Source: Syngnathus acus (lineage: Eukaryota > Chordata > Actinopteri > Syngnathiformes > Syngnathidae). From it: a stretch of DNA of 64,000 nucleotides. Location: the NCBI RefSeq assembly GCF_901709675.1, contig NC_051100.1, forward strand, positions 6,138,001 through 6,202,000, given 5' to 3'. The notes under the pieces are model-generated. The model was not told where the DNA came from. It was given only the letters and a program-made list of their open reading frames with translations, and did not search any database. Position numbers and translations under genes: made by a program. Within the stretch, counting starts at the first letter, position 1; each line of letters starts with the position of its first letter. Of the stretch, positions 43,391-58,700 are shown one piece after another.

Positions 43391-45828
43391 GACAGTGCGT
43401 CAAACATGCTAACCAGTCTTCAAAATAAATGACGTCCTGCAGTATTGGTAAATGTGGTAGAGCAGGATATTATTCGTCATTTTCTTTCTGCCAACCTCAT
43501 GCCTCATCACGCCCGTGAATGTCAGTTGATAACCAGTAAAAGCGTGAGATGTGAAAACATGTGGCATCATCAGCCTTCAACTTGTGTTTACGAGCTGATT
43601 CAAATGTCCCAACTCAACAAGAGAAAATATAAAAGATGCATTTATTGTTCAGATTCACAGCTTCAAAGTATATCGAAATATGATTTGCTGTTGACGTCAG
43701 CATTTCCCAGCATGCCCTTTCCCTATTTGAGGCGGCCATTTTTGAAAGGAAATTTGGCACAGGTTTTATGGACGGGTGCCATTCTTGACTCCATACCCAT
43801 CGTATATATCCATATACATGTTCACTTGATACTACTTGTTCTACTCTTTATGTAACTACAATGTGTGTTGGCCGCATATGGTCAGGATGGCTGGAGCCCC
43901 AGACTGAAACAAATCATCACGATGACATCAGAGGACAAAGTGTACTCATAATAATGTTGGTTTCCATGTCTACGATTTGCACCCAAGAGTGTGGCCTTCA
44001 CCTCCAGCCTGGTCCCATCACACTGCATCAGTTTCATTCTGACCTCCATACTGACTCCAAACTATAATTTGACACTGGTTTCCTTATCTTTGCTTTTGGT
44101 TGTCCTTTAACTTGTTTTTCTTCACCCTTATGACTCTTCATTCCTGTCTGTTTCTCTTTTGCTTCCCTCTTTGATGACTGTTTTTCTTGGCACACTGGTG
44201 GTTTAGTTCCAGTGACCAAGCAAATTTCCCTTCTTTTTTTTCCTTTCCTTTCTATTCCTGGCCAATGTCTCTGTGTCCACAGGTGTTTCTCTGAAAAAGT
44301 TGCTCCCATTTTATTGACTTTCGTCCTCATTACATCACAGCATCAGAACATATGAATGAGTTTATGTGCCTTTTTCCTTCAATCTGGCGCTTTCCTCAAC
44401 ACATCCTTCTGATTACGTCTACGTGAGTGTGCATACGGTCAGGAGGTGTGTATCGCTCCAGAATCTCTCGATTTAGGAAAGCCTGGCATGGTTTCTAAGG
44501 TTCCATGGAGAGAGAGAGGCAAGTGTTATGTAATTAGACCTAGTTCTATCGATGCTGCAGATGTGTGTTTTATCCATGCGTACGTGGGTGGGTGTTATGG
44601 TAAGCTATCCATCTCCAGGGCATCTGCTCTCCATTATGGTTTAATGGATGTCAGATAAGAACATGACAAACAGATTTGGAGAGCCTGAGAGACGCCGAAG
44701 CACACCCACTGGGGGAGCTAGAGACACACTGCACAAAGGATAAGTCTTCCATTCGTCCTGCTCGTTTTTCATCAAGGCCACTCAAACTCAAATCATTTTG
44801 TCGATAATTTGTGGTGCCCGATGGGTTGGATTTGTCTTGAACAATACAATGGGTTGCAGCTGAGAAGAAAATCATTAGAGAGTTTGCTTGTTGAACTTTA
44901 TTCGCCTATTTGGGGTTAGTCTGAAGTCATGGATGCTACCACATGTCGGGAAATTGACTTAATCGCAACTGGATTTAGAGTGGACATGCAGTCAATATTC
45001 AGGTTGAGGTCGAAATTTCGGTTTCTGAAACATTTGTAAAAATCTGTTTACATGCGTCTGAGTTGCTCCTTCATTTAAATATCTTGATTCGACTCACGGA
45101 CGGTTTTTAAAAACCCGATTAAGAGCACATTTAGGCTTTTTCTGCATGTAAATGTATTCCAGAGTCCATATATCAGAGTGAATTTGTGCACATCCATGCA
45201 TGTAGACCTGTATGCAAACCGTACATTTCCGAGATAACGTATGCCAGATGTGCACAACTCTTCAATCCTCCGAGTCCACTTACTGTAAGTCCGTTAATAG
45301 TGCTTGACAAGTCCTGACGTGTAGATATCGTGGCGGTTTATAAAGCAAGCCGAGGGAAATTTTGTTGCACTGCTCCCATGCAAAACATTGCATGTGTTTA
45401 CATACTTTCAGCTTTACATGTTCTATAATGATGGGTGATTTGAAACGTGTTGCAACATTTCAGTTGTCTTTGATTTATAGGCGTGTTGATTCAGCCAACA
45501 AGCAATTAGTGGAAAGCCCATTGGCAACCTCAAGAGGTCTCATAATCTACAGGGAACCATTGCTCATTATGTGAGATGATGAAAAGCATCAGAGCATGTA
45601 AAGAGGGACGGGGAAAGTATAAGAATACTTTAACTCTTTGTGTCTGACATATTCCACAATTAAAGCAATAAGATCCAATAGGAATATATTGGTTGTTGAC
45701 TATATGATGGCTAGCAGTTAACTTTTTTATCTCTTTAAGTGAGCTAATTTCTGTTAAAATTGCTACATTGCAGTTCGCTCATGTGCTGTTGCTGCACATC
45801 AGTTTGCAGCAGGAATAAATAACAAATA

Positions 45829-45903
45829 ATTAAAAAAATATATATAATAAATAATAAAATATATATATAAAATAAAATAATTATAAATAAAATAAATAAA
45901 AAC
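45829..45903. repeat. AT-rich low-complexity tract
   Basis: Runs of AAATAA, TATATA and AAAATAATAA over about 75 bp. Confidence 0.85.
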
Positions 45904-46267
45904 CAAAACACTGGCCCTTCTATGACTGGCAGGTGTGATCCATGCAATTACATAAAATAGTCGCCATCAGACGGTGTCGGAAGATTGCACTCAGAGTCCA
46001 GGAAGGACAAAAACATTCTGAGAAAAATCACAGATGGATGCTTTTTGTACATAAATAAACAGTGGATGTGTCCGAGGGTAAGAGGGCGTCTGGTCACCCC
46101 AATGAACACATGCAAGCAAGCTCACACGCTGTCACGTACTGATAACTCTCAGCTGCTCTGGACAACAACCAGCACTGTCTCGCAATGACAATAAACTTGT
46201 TCAGTTTTATCACAATTAACTGTCTTACAGTCACCCCTAAATGCACCCGAGCATGTATACACATGCG

Positions 46268-46295
46268 CACACACACACAGACACACACACACACA
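46268..46295. repeat. CA dinucleotide repeat
   Basis: CACACACACAGACACACACACACACA-type array with a single G interruption. Confidence 0.9.
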
Positions 46296-49200
46296 ACCCT
46301 TGTTGGACCAGTTTACAATTTGGGTTTGGTTCTTTTGTGACTGTGTGATCAATGGCCTCAGGGTGTGAATGATAACAAGCATAGCACTTTATTTTTCCAA
46401 GAACAAAGCCCTGAGATGGTGTCAAATAAACTGAAGCAAAATATTATATTTGAAATAACTAATAAATAAAGCCCAATATTGAAAATTGAAAGGGAAAGAG
46501 TAGTGTACTTCACATTTTTCATCCCCATGCTATGCCATTTTTTTCCATGAAAAATATTAACAATTTTAATGGTTATATACTATATTTAGTTGTTTCATAT
46601 GTATGAATAAACTTTGGTAATTGTCATAAATATAGGCAGTCTCTTTTTATAATTTCTTCTCTTTTTATAATTAAAGAGGGAAAACATGCTTTCTCTTGAG
46701 ACTTAATCCTATCTTAATCTTATTCATTTGAAATGAGTCAGGAATGCGTTTGTGTATAAGACACATTTAGAAAAATGCCGCTGCTGCAGCAAAAAAAAAA
46801 AGAAATTTCCTGCCATAACTGGGTTTGAAATGTTCTCTGAGTCTATTTTCTCTCAATTAATAAGTTGACTGTTTTCATCATGGCTACTGTACTATAACGG
46901 GCTCTATCTACAGCTCACAATTAGGCTAAGATCTTATCATGGCCTTGGCCCTCCATGTTCTCCTCCCAGCTCTTTTTCATCCCCCCCTAAAAGAATGCTT
47001 GTTTATCTTTCACCCACTCCAGAGAAGTCAAGAACAAAGATGCTTTTTGTGGTTTTGTTGGTGCATGTGACACTATGAATGTGCAAGCATGAGTGATGGT
47101 GGTGCAGAAAGTGGGTGAAATATCATTGCTGGAGGAGAAACTGCTTTGGAACAGATGCAAACTGTCAGTGGATTGGAAACTTTCACAAGAGTACAGTCTT
47201 TCATGTTGGAGCATGATTTTGCTCTCTTTAAAAGCTGAACCCCTGCACTTCCAGTTGCCCCTGTCGGAATAGTTTCTCATGCATTTGCTTGGATGTTCGA
47301 ATTTCCACAGACGTATTACATGCAACCGCTCACATTTCCGGGTGCATACAAATTCAAAGCAGAGAAATTCAATGCCTATTAAATTTACTGCATTTACTTT
47401 TTGCACATATTTTTCACAGCATAAAAAAGCAGAAAACAAATGTAAAAAAAATAAAATCGGGTTCTCACAGACATGCAAGATGGATGGAATAGAACAGAAT
47501 ATGCATGCAACTCCATAGGGTACAACAATATCAAAGCAGATTGTATTATTATTATCGATGAACATTAACTATGGCAGGCTTAGTGATAGGCTGTGCAGTT
47601 CCCATACGGACGGACGGGGGGGTCAAGATTGGGGTGCATGGGGGTGGGTGATGAGTTGAAATAAGAAACAGCTGCTTGCTCTAAATTACTGGCGTTTTGT
47701 CAAATCTTTTGAGGAGAGGAATTGGAATTACCAAAGTCAAATGTTCCAATATAAAGGAATTGGTCTGCTATCATGATGCTACAATAATTACCTGAATTAT
47801 ATAATCAGGCTCAAGCAACCTGAGAAATCAATCCAAGCAAGTGCACATCCAGGAAATGAGCACGTCTTAGAGTGTAAATAGTTTTAGCCATTTTTTTTAT
47901 GGTAACGGCAGTGTTTTGTTGCCTGTGAAGAACATTTGTTTAGTTAGAGGCGTAACCAACTTGAAATTAGGGGGCTGTCTATGGATGAAAAAACAAAAGC
48001 TGAGAAGAAAAAAAATATATAGTACAAACACTGGTCATAGCCTACACAAATATTTGTAATTACCTAAAGAAGAAATAAATCACAGAGCACAAAGTAAGAG
48101 GCGCTGATGAGTGAAACGTTTAGAGAGCTGCAAAGACCCTAACACAACTGTTAGTGACATCAGCAATAACCTCCAGAAGGCAAGAATCCAGGACATCCCA
48201 AAACAAACAAATGAAAGAGGCTGTAAAAAGCTGAAAAAGAATCACAAAAGAAGAATGTAAATATTTGCGGAAGGCCGATGAGTCTCGGGCTTCGTGCATT
48301 CAAGCATTGTATTTTCAACCATTTTCACAACTGTTAAAATACATTTGGCATGATCAAGAAATGACTGACGTTCTCACATATTTTCCCTTTGCGTATTACC
48401 CCAAAATAAAATGTTGCTTCATATGTGAGTATACGAATCTCAGCTACCGTTTTGCAACCGCTATATAGTTGATACATAGTCTGATTCAATTTTGATGGAT
48501 GAAGGCTGCAGACAGAAAAAAAAAAATTCACACGTGTGAACAAAAGGTTCAAGTCAAGAATAAACATGGCTGTCCTTCAGGGACGATGAAGCTCAGAGTC
48601 AGAACCACCATAAGGAATTAAACAAATGATTACAGTGTAAGATTCTTGGATTTGGAGCACAATTCTGGGGCTGAACCTTAATCCCTCACAAATCATACAA
48701 GCTTGTTACTTTTAGTCCATTAGTGGTCACTTTATGGCCAAAACAAGAGACTCAACCTATACGTCCCCCCCCATTTATTTTCAAGGCCCACACACTTTAA
48801 AATCCCTCATTCCACGCCAATCTGCCTCATACTCAACCCTATAATTGTAGTGGGGGGAAAAAAAAATCCGTGGCTGTTATTTTTATTGAATTCCCAATAA
48901 CTTTACCAAGACTACAGTTAAGTAGAGCAGCCTGGGATTCGTGCCTCAAGTATGTGGGCCAATCTGAGGCCAGTGGGAATCTGGAGCCAAACAGGGAGGT
49001 GGAAAGGTCATTGGATGTGTGTGTGTGCAATTTTTCTTATTGATTTATTTTATTTTTCACACGGCGCAGGGGGAAAACAAGGCAGCGTTGCCAGGTATAA
49101 ATCCACCCGATGGACAAATGGACACTAATAAACAGACTTGATCCGCTGGGAGTCGTAACGGAGCTTTGCGTTAATTTGCGTGAGTGACGAAATGCATGTG

Positions 49201-52200
49201 AAGTGTGTGATTATATTTGCCCGCTTATGTTTTACAGTGCAACTTACTCTGAAAAACATGACCAAGCTTCATATCGCCTTCCATGAATTTTCACGGATCC
49301 TCATTGATTTGTTCTGCAACTGTTGTTTTTTTGCTATACAGTGACCCCTCGCTTTTTTTGCGCTTCATCTGTCGCAAATGCGCTACGTTGCGGGTTTAGA
49401 AGTACTATATAAGAATGTCTATAAGTATAAATGTAATTTTCAGGAGAGAGAAGGAAAGGAAAAACAAGTAGGCTAGTCATTATGCTACATTGTATATATT
49501 ATGTCTTGTGACTTCCAAGTGTGTGCATGTGTTTCTGTGCCTGTGTTTGTGTGCGAATCTGTGGTAAACGTGTTCTGGTCAGTGTAACTCAATTTAAGCG
49601 TCAAACTGTGTCGTGAAATCAGGCCTGCTGTATATTTTACCCCTCTGCTCTCCAACGTTGGAGATACCGCAACACTTTTTCATTTTCACACACGCACACA
49701 CCAATGGAGCGGTTGCCCAGTGCGTCCCAGAAAGCAGGTTCGGTTACAGAGTTAAGTGAATGGCAGCGGTGACACGGTTGACACTTGACTCTACCGCTGT
49801 GGGCACTTTGGAGTTATGAGGGCCTCTACTGACTGCCCACCAAATGGATTCCCAGATAAAGCATCCTGTCTGAGCTGCTAGGGGGTCTGGATGTGGATGT
49901 CTGTGTGTCATTGAGCAGGAGCTTCAGTTCCCAGCATCAGTGGCTCGGCCACAGCTGTCCTCTGTGGTCTTTTGACTATTCCGATTCCAGTTGCTCTGAT
50001 CTCTCGAAAGACTTTCCCACAGTCACCACCAGTTACCTCTATCTTACTTTGAACACATTTGCCTCGGCCCATGACTCCATCTCAGGATGAGTGTTGCCGT
50101 TGAAAAGGTTGCTTAGTAGTCGCTTTACTGATTACTTTAAAAGTCAAGCTTGGTGTCTTGCAGCTCTTTTCTTCTTTATGACGTTCATTCCTGTTGGGGG
50201 ATTTTGGTTTGGTACTTTTGCCTATGTCGACTTACACTTTATAACATTGTGTCCTGGCTGCATCTGAGTTCAAAATCTACTCCTATTATATGTTAATTGG
50301 ATAAGTAACTCTAATCTGATTACTGGTCTGGAAATAGCAATGCGTTAGAGTGTCGACTGCTAAAAACATGGTCGGTCTTATTCGAGTAACTCCGAGGCCG
50401 AAGCTGCTGCACTATTTCCGAACCCGGAGCAATAAGGCGGTTTGACTGCTGATTCTCAAACAGCATGGGGTGTTGTTGCTGTTGATGCAATTAATGACTG
50501 GAGGCTGGGCTGCAACTCAGTGGCCATTACCACTAAAATAGTACTGTGGTTTCCTGGGTCCACAAAAAAACAAGTTGCGTGAAAAGTAATGCAGCATCTG
50601 CCAAGTGAGATGTTTGATTCCTGATTGTAGTTTGGCAAGAATATCATGCCTCGTCTATAGTGTGCACAACCAAGGGCCTCTTCGTTGTGTAAGTGTTCTC
50701 TCCAACCCAACATGTGTTGTAGCTCATCAAGGCAGAACATGGAAACTGTGAGTGTCTGCAGATGTTGAGAAAGAGAAGATGAGGCTTTTTTTCCATGCTG
50801 GCATTTGGTTTGAGCATGTTTCCTCACACGCCACTAAAACTCCCCAGTAGACCTTCTTCAACTAAATCTCAGACGCTTTAGGACAATCTCATAGTCAACA
50901 TACTTCCCATCTCTAAAGAATAATCGTCTCGGGGGTTCGCGGCTCCGAGCAACATCTGTGCGGAATCCAAGAACAGACAAAGACATAAAATAAAAACCTT
51001 GGTGTTTTTTACATTAATGTATCAGGACTCGAGAACTTTCAAAATATGCCTTCAAAGCAGACTGTGATGAAAATAACATACGCTATCAACCATTGTGGCT
51101 AATCCTGAAATATGACAGTTGCCGCCCGGGAATCTACCCGCAATATAACCATGTAATCGCATCAGTATTTGGATGGGCCAACACAGAGGCTGCTACACCA
51201 CACAGAAGACAAAATGCGTGGGAGAATAACTTTGACCTTGAAAAGTATACATAAAGCCCGCGGTGTTAGCCGTCTCTCATCATTGTCGTCAGACCAACAG
51301 ACATTCACACGCTGCCCGCCCCCAGGCACCTGTTTGTTTGTGTTAAGATTGCGGTCAAGCCAGACTGAGCAATAACGTTTACGGACTGGAGAAGCCAATC
51401 TGTGTTGAAATGTCGCTGCACCTCGACAGCCGCATTGTGTGCGATTTCTCCAGCGTCTTATTAAAAGTCTGAATAACTCACCAGACTGTTTCTTGGATAT
51501 TTGTCTCAAATTTATTTTGGATGTACTGACCACAAGTTTTGTGCAGCCAAATATCTGCAAAATCATTCTGTGATACATGCAGGCAGGCGTGGGAAGGTCT
51601 GAGGAACACTACATCCTTAGTTTTTTGTTTGCAAAAATCTCATTTATCATCAATGTACAGTATTTACTCAACTTTTTATTCTCAAACACTGTAAACTAAA
51701 TTTGACAGCGAATGTAAAATATTTGACAAGATAATCACATAATTTAATTTCAAATGAAGTCCATGTGTCGGCTATTTGACGTTAGCTTATTATATGATGG
51801 CCATGGTAGGACGTATCATTGGATGATTAAATGTGCTTTTTGTAAAACAATTTGTGAACCTATATTTGTCTCCTTTTGGTCTTTCGAGGACTTATGCAAT
51901 GTCATACTGTTCCTATTTAGGGAAATCAAGTCAAATAAACTGTGATGTGAGGCCAATCCAACCCGGGGCTGTTATGTAAGGAGAATGTTACTTCATACTT
52001 AAAATGTCTCCTGGAACGGCCAAACTGTAGATTCACAAGCCCTGTATTTATTTTTTTCTTCCACGCTGGAATTGTTTTGCCTCTGAGATTATTGATGATG
52101 GAAAATAAATGGAAAACAATTACATCAAGGATTCACAGGCAATAAGAGCAGATTTCCCGTATGAAGTTTTTTTCAGTCATTGTGTGGATATATTCACGTC

Positions 52201-55200
52201 TCACTAATCTTAGGGTCGTTTGAAGTGAATTCCTTGTGCAAAAATAATCTCTCATGCACCTATATTAGATACTACATTGCACACTTCACTTGTTGTTCCT
52301 GTCCCCACTTTTTTTTTGCTGCAGGCATCAAAAGATGAACACAATATTCCAAAGACAAAACAATAATCAATTTGCTTTGTAGTGTGTTCACATGACTATA
52401 GGTCGAAACGAATTAGCAGTATTCTGTTTTTATTTCCTTTTTATGTGCTGACTGCATTGGAATTGGGGTTTGTTCTATGCATGTCTTTGGACATGTGGCT
52501 CATTTGGGAGCCAATGGTAATGTAGTGGTTCACTTAAGTACATCTAACCACATCTGGCCTTTATTCTCCATGCCATTACTCCAAATAGGATAAATTATAT
52601 AGAAAACAAATGACTCTGTTCCTTAATGAACAAGAGTGAATCCGAGCTGTACGAGTGGGCTACTTCAAAGTCTGCTTGTGGATTTTTTTTTTTCTGGCAG
52701 CTGAGAAATGTGATGACACATGATGCTTGTGGCTTTCCATTCATTTGCAGCTTGAGAAAAAAAGTGGGCTAGTCAGCCACCTTACGGCCACAGTCATCTT
52801 ATTTTCTTCCCAAAATTATGACCGTTGCTTAGTCTTGGAATTAAAATGATCTTGTAAAATTTATATTTCCACAGTAGCAAAGGTTTGAAATGTTTCCTTC
52901 AATCAAGTGGTGATCCTAACCGTGTTTATTGATTACGTAAGTATGACAATACCATAGACGGCTCTTTCCATTTGGAGCAATCATTCCTTCCTCTTTCTGT
53001 TTCCATTCAGGCCACTTCCTGCAGCTGAGCTCAGCACTGATAGCACTTTGGTGCATCCCACTGGCCTGACCTTTGCCCTCATGGAGCGGATAAGGAAGTG
53101 TCAGCGGGAACAGGCAATGTCACGTTGGGTCTCAGCCTGATTTCTGGCTGCTCCATTGCATTTCTGTTCCTGCCTGTATGGAATCCTCCACATGTGTTTC
53201 CTGTTGTTTTTCACACTTGGAGCACAGCACACCAAAGCAGCGGCCTTTCCCCTCAATCTTTGTTGGGCTTGGCCTCTGGGAAAGGCTTAAATTTAGGTGT
53301 GGATAATAGAGAGATACATCACCCTTGAACTTTTTTGTAACATGACTAATACAACTGAGACTCGTTATGATCATCCTAGCCTTTTACTGTCCATTTTTTA
53401 TTTTGACATCATAATGGCTTACAACTTTGTAAAGTTGTGGGGAAAGATCCAACTTGGAGCAAAAAAAAATAAAAAATATAATTAAAATGTAATTCAGCAC
53501 TAAAATATGTGCCAACAAAAATTACTTTCAATCACCTGTTTGATTATTGATAGCTTTGCCTGCCATTGGTTGTCAATGAGTTTTATATTGTGGCTTTGAC
53601 TGAGGTTTTTCATGAACGCACAAAGCTCCAGTTATGTGCAAAGTGCATCAAACGCGTTTTTCCATCTGCCATTGATTACCAGAATACTTCCTGGATCATG
53701 CAGGGTGATGTAAGAGAGACGACCCAATTCTTTATTTTTCCATTCTATTGACAACATGGTGAGTCAGCATCTTAACTTTGTCAGCATCGTCCAAAATCGA
53801 TTTGCGTTTTTTTTTCATGGTCCATGGAAAATTGTCTTTTTTGTGATGTCAGGGTGCACGAGTCACTTTAGTGCGTGCTCATGTTTGATCTTTGACATAA
53901 AATAAAAATAAGCGTAAAAATAAGGTAAACAATAAATAAAAAAGAGGCTACAAGGAGTTTACGTTGACTGCAACTGATCCTGTTTGGGCACTTTTTTTCC
54001 AATTCAGATTAGGGACCAACATTGAAGAGCAATTAATGATGAGATTAATGAAGCACTGTAAAAGACAATGGTAAAAACAAAAAACGTTGGACTTTATCGC
54101 AGCTAAACAGCTGGCTCCGTGATGGATTGTTGAAAAATACACAAAGTATTACGAAGATTTTAGCATGTCCCACTTTAAGAGTCGACATCAGAGAGTGGAA
54201 ATTGGACTATTCTGACCTAATTATCTCCAGGAGAGTGCCAAAGCCAGGATGTTTATACGGCCTCTGATTTTTCCATAAAATATGGAGCTTGTAGAGACTT
54301 TATTAGAAGCAGCCGGGCTCATCTGCTCTCTCTCAGGCTGTGGTTCGTCTACTGGGACTACAGCTCTTTCAACTGAAAGAACAGCAAAACCAGAAAACCT
54401 CCCCCACCTTGACAGAGCACGGCTCTCGCATTTCCAGGGTCTCAGAGGCCTCCTCTGCGCTGCCCCCCCAAATGTTTTCCATCAAGGAACTGGCATACTA
54501 ATTTACAGTGTGGTGGGAAGGGAAAAAAAAAAAAGCCCTGACGTTTCAGCAATTCATTCTTTTCTCTCGGCAATCCCTTCTCTGGACTTGCCCCCGCTTT
54601 CCTGACACAGCATGAGTGTGCCAGCCTGTGACATCACTACTCATCTCCACAAGACATGTAAACATTCCAAACGGAGATGGAAAACAGCTTTCAAAGGGGA
54701 TGTGCAACTCCCACGACAGTTTACCTCGACCTCCTTTGGAACGGCGACGGGAGTTCATCTGCCTGATCGGGCATACTAAGAATAAGAAAAAAACAGCAGA
54801 ATCGGCTGCATAGCTTTCTTTCATTTTTTTTTTCATTTGTACAGACAGTGGACAGTTTCTAGACGGTTTATCCCGCGTTCCCAGATCTATCAATTTTAGA
54901 CAGGAAAGACTTCTCATCAGGTTTCCTTCTCTCTTGCCCAGTGATTTGTATAATAGGAACTGAGATCTCAGCGCTGGGCTGCTCTCCTTCTATTGGCCAC
55001 AGGTCTAGCTTGGCCATTTGCCAGCCAGCTGCCTGACACTCCATAGCATGGGAACATCCTGCCACACACGCAAACCACTCACTTTCCACATTATTGTAAT
55101 AGATACATGAAACAGTACAGAAAACGTTTCTTTTAGGAATATTTACTTCCATATGGTTCTCGTTTTACTCGCAATAAAGAGGCAGGTTGTTCGCTGGTAT

Positions 55201-55683
55201 TGCAGCAGGATGTGTATTTGTGGGTGCACATGCTCGGGCGTATTTGACTTGCACTCTAGCGGAGTGGCCAACGAAAAAAGAGATTAATGAATATCTGCCC
55301 TTGGTTTCTTCTGCAGTTGACTTTAAATCATCCACAAAGATATAAACACACTGCCACTTTATATCGCGCTTAAACACAAGCCCGGCGTCCCTCTTTCTTC
55401 CAAGCGTTGATTTATAGGCCTTCAGTCAGCGTGAAAGGCAGTCCACAGATGGAAAAGTGTATTTTGTGTGGGGAAGTAGGTTCACATGTTGTCAGTGTGC
55501 TTTTCTGCTTCGTGTGTGTTTGCTTGCTTGCAGAATGCCCACAAGAAGAACAAGAAAGCGGAGCCCTCTTCAAAGCAGCACCAAGATGCCAAGTAAATGC
55601 TTTGTTTGGCTGCCTTTTTTATTTGACTCATTAATCATAGTTCTTGTCCAACTAATCCTTCCTTCTTTCGCCTGATTGCAGGA

Positions 55684-55694
<11 letters not shown>

Positions 55695-55715
<21 letters not shown>

Positions 55716-55718
55716 TGT
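55695..55718. repeat. GT dinucleotide repeat
   Basis: Twelve GT units. Confidence 0.9.
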
Positions 55719-58700
55719 ATCCAGGAGGGTGGTGCAATTGCAGTCATCATCAGCAGGCAAAACTATGACCAGCTCTAAAGTGCTCAGCCAACTAATTTTT
55801 CATAAAAGGGGTTGGATGCTGCTGTTTTGATCAAAGGAAATGAGTCTCATGCATGCTCAATGGATTAACACATTCCTGAACTCCTGAATATACTGGATAG
55901 CAGAGAGGAAGAGCTGACCCATGAAAAATGACAGCTCCAACAATCCAGAGGGCATGCTCACAATTTTTTCCCTCAATGAAATCATTGTTACAAAAAAACA
56001 AAAAAAAAACGTGGAGATTAACGTCACTATCAAGCAATTTATCAAGATGGAGTTCATTTGTCTTTAGCAGAGTAGTTGTCATTATTGAACTAATTACCAC
56101 CTTAATTTACTTTCATTACTAGGGTGTTGACACACACACAAGTCCACAGGAAGGCAAATAAAACCACCGGCAAATGAAAATAAAGCGGCAACAGCAAATA
56201 AAAAAAACATAGTTACTCCAAAAAGTGCCTGTGTGAATTCAAGTCAGCCTTGCAGAAGCATGAAATTCTCCTGGAGGTAACAATCCTTCAAAGCTTATCA
56301 TGCCAAAATCCACAAAGTATGAGTAGAAACAGATGGAAAAGTGATATTACATATGTACTCAATGCGTACTGCATTTTTAACCTGAAAATCACTCTTATGG
56401 GATCAATAGAATATCAAGCCATCTAATGTTTTTATTGCCTCCATGCACAGGAGGAGGAACAGCAGAACTCGGAAGGTGCATAAGATCTTCTACTGAGATC
56501 AATTTTGACAAGTACTTGAAAAAAGTTGCACACAAACTCACATACACGTTTTTAAATTCGATTTATATTCGGGTCTGGGTGCAACAAAATGTGCGTTTCA
56601 TATTAGCTCTGCTTTATACAACCTAGTAGGTCATGGAATGAATCATTTGTGTAATAATTCTAGGGAGAATCAGATGATGATTACTTGGCTGTACAAACCT
56701 GCTTAGTGCCGGTGTCCAAACCACCCCTATCACCATACGTATCTCTCCAATCTTTCAGAAACACACACACACGCAAGCGCAGGCACACTCAAACACACAC
56801 TGAGTGGAAATTCCCTCATCATGGCTCCCGTTATGATCATAACTGTTACGTCCAACATTTCCATACCAATGTTAACAAACATCAGAGCCAGACAGCACAA
56901 CGGCCAAACTTCGACAGATAAAGCATTTGATTCTATCACGCTGCCATCTTTGAATGCCTGAAATTGCAGCAGGGAAGCTTCAATGAATCCTGGAGGAGGC
57001 AAGGCTGACTGTTATGGTGTCGATGATGAGGTGTTGAAGGAGCTTTGCTGAATGGCTCGCGGTGTTTCTATGGAACTTTCTTTACCATCAAAACAGCACA
57101 TGTGCTCTGCCTTTTACTCCCCGCAAGGGAAGATTGGGTCCATTTAAATGGGTGTGCATGTGTATAACCAGAATCTGAGCGCCTAGGGAGTGATGCTGGT
57201 TCTGATCGATGTACAGTATGACCCAGTATGGTTCTAGAACTTTTTTCCCCGGGAGGCCACGCTCAATCTACGCTCGGAACTTGCACAGTATGTTTATGAG
57301 TACCCAGACTGTAGTTGAAGTGATTTAATGGTGATCTTTGGACATTTGTGAGAGATTAGGTGCATAATCACAGTCACATGTGAGCTTGTCGCAGTGTGTC
57401 TAGACTGGACGGCCACGTTTTGCTCATTGTTTCAACTGTCAAGAAAATCTTAATGCTTGAGACGACCTATTGTGCTTTAACTGACCCTTAACCGTGCATT
57501 TTGGTTGCAGATCCAGTCAATAAATGGAATTATTGTTTGGTGCTTTAAAAGGGGCAAGGTAGTGTTGATGTATTAATATGGTGTCTTAAAACCTGGTCAC
57601 CAGCTAAAAGTTAGCTTGTCTATTTCTGGTGAAATAAATATGACAGACTTAGATAGAATTTAGATAACATATTTGTTCTACTGTATACAAATTCTTTTTT
57701 ATAATAATTTTACTGCAATCAAAATGTTACTAGTTTTCAACTACTTTACATACAATGATACAATTCAGAGATTGGCATGAACTATAAATTTAAAATGACA
57801 TGTTGCATCATCAGCCAAGACTGCAATAGCCGTAATATATGTACTGTAGTTTGTTTCTGAAATATTTTCCCACAGATATTTCTTAAAATGCTCTCTGTAA
57901 TATAACGCGGTGATGTAAGTGATTTGTCGAGGTTGAGCAATAGCGCGGACGTGCATGGGTGAGGCTAAACAGCCGCTGTGTTCTTTAGACACTCATATAC
58001 AAACTCAGAAATCTACATGTTGCTGCATTCCAAAAGCATGAAAGTACTTTCATGTTTAGAGCAGAACAAACTGAGCAAGGGCTTCATGTCCTGTGTTTAT
58101 CTGCAATATATTCCTTTCCATGACGACATCCCATTCCAGCAGTAAGAAACCAAACATTTGTTTGACAATTAGTAGGAGCAATGGTATAACACATACATTT
58201 ATTTTCATTTGCAACTGTCATGGACATTCTTACTCATTAGCGTAATCGCTTAGTCATATCCAGCAAAATTGCCCTGTTAGAAAAAAAGAAGAGATTCACA
58301 CTAAGGTCAAAGCAAACAAGTCTAAAAGGTCAAGTCTATTTGAGTGTCCACGTATTTTAGTGTCATGGCAGCCAGAGATGATGCAAAATTGACCCAGAAT
58401 TTGACCAAGAATAGAATAGATGATTATCAAATCCTTATATATCGTCGTTGTTAGGCAGAAACTCGAATTGTCAAAATGACTCCAAAAAAACACCAGCTTG
58501 TTTTGAGTCTCCACTTTGTTCAACTTGTATTGTCGTATATTACTATTGCACACACGCATCAACATTATACTATGTCCAAACTAGCAGGAGGGATGAAAGT
58601 AAAGTTGTCCGCACTTTATTGTTTTATAAACCATAATATGTCGATAGACAAGGATAGCGGTAGTTAATGTGGAGTATGTGTGTTAGTCAGTACTTGCGTT

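Noticed and set aside
46987-47565. Longest open frame in the desert, 192 codons, minus strand
   Set aside because: Low-complexity, cysteine- and phenylalanine-rich translation with no domain. It has no splice partners or promoter context, and this length is expected by chance in 64 kb.
49340-49400. Sequence CAGTGACCCCTCGC..TTTGCGCTTCATC resembling a transposon end
   Set aside because: It looks like one decayed terminal repeat of a common fish DNA element, but no matching second end was found, so no element is called.
51162-51578. 138-codon minus-strand frame
   Set aside because: No domain, no neighbours and no splice structure that would support a gene.
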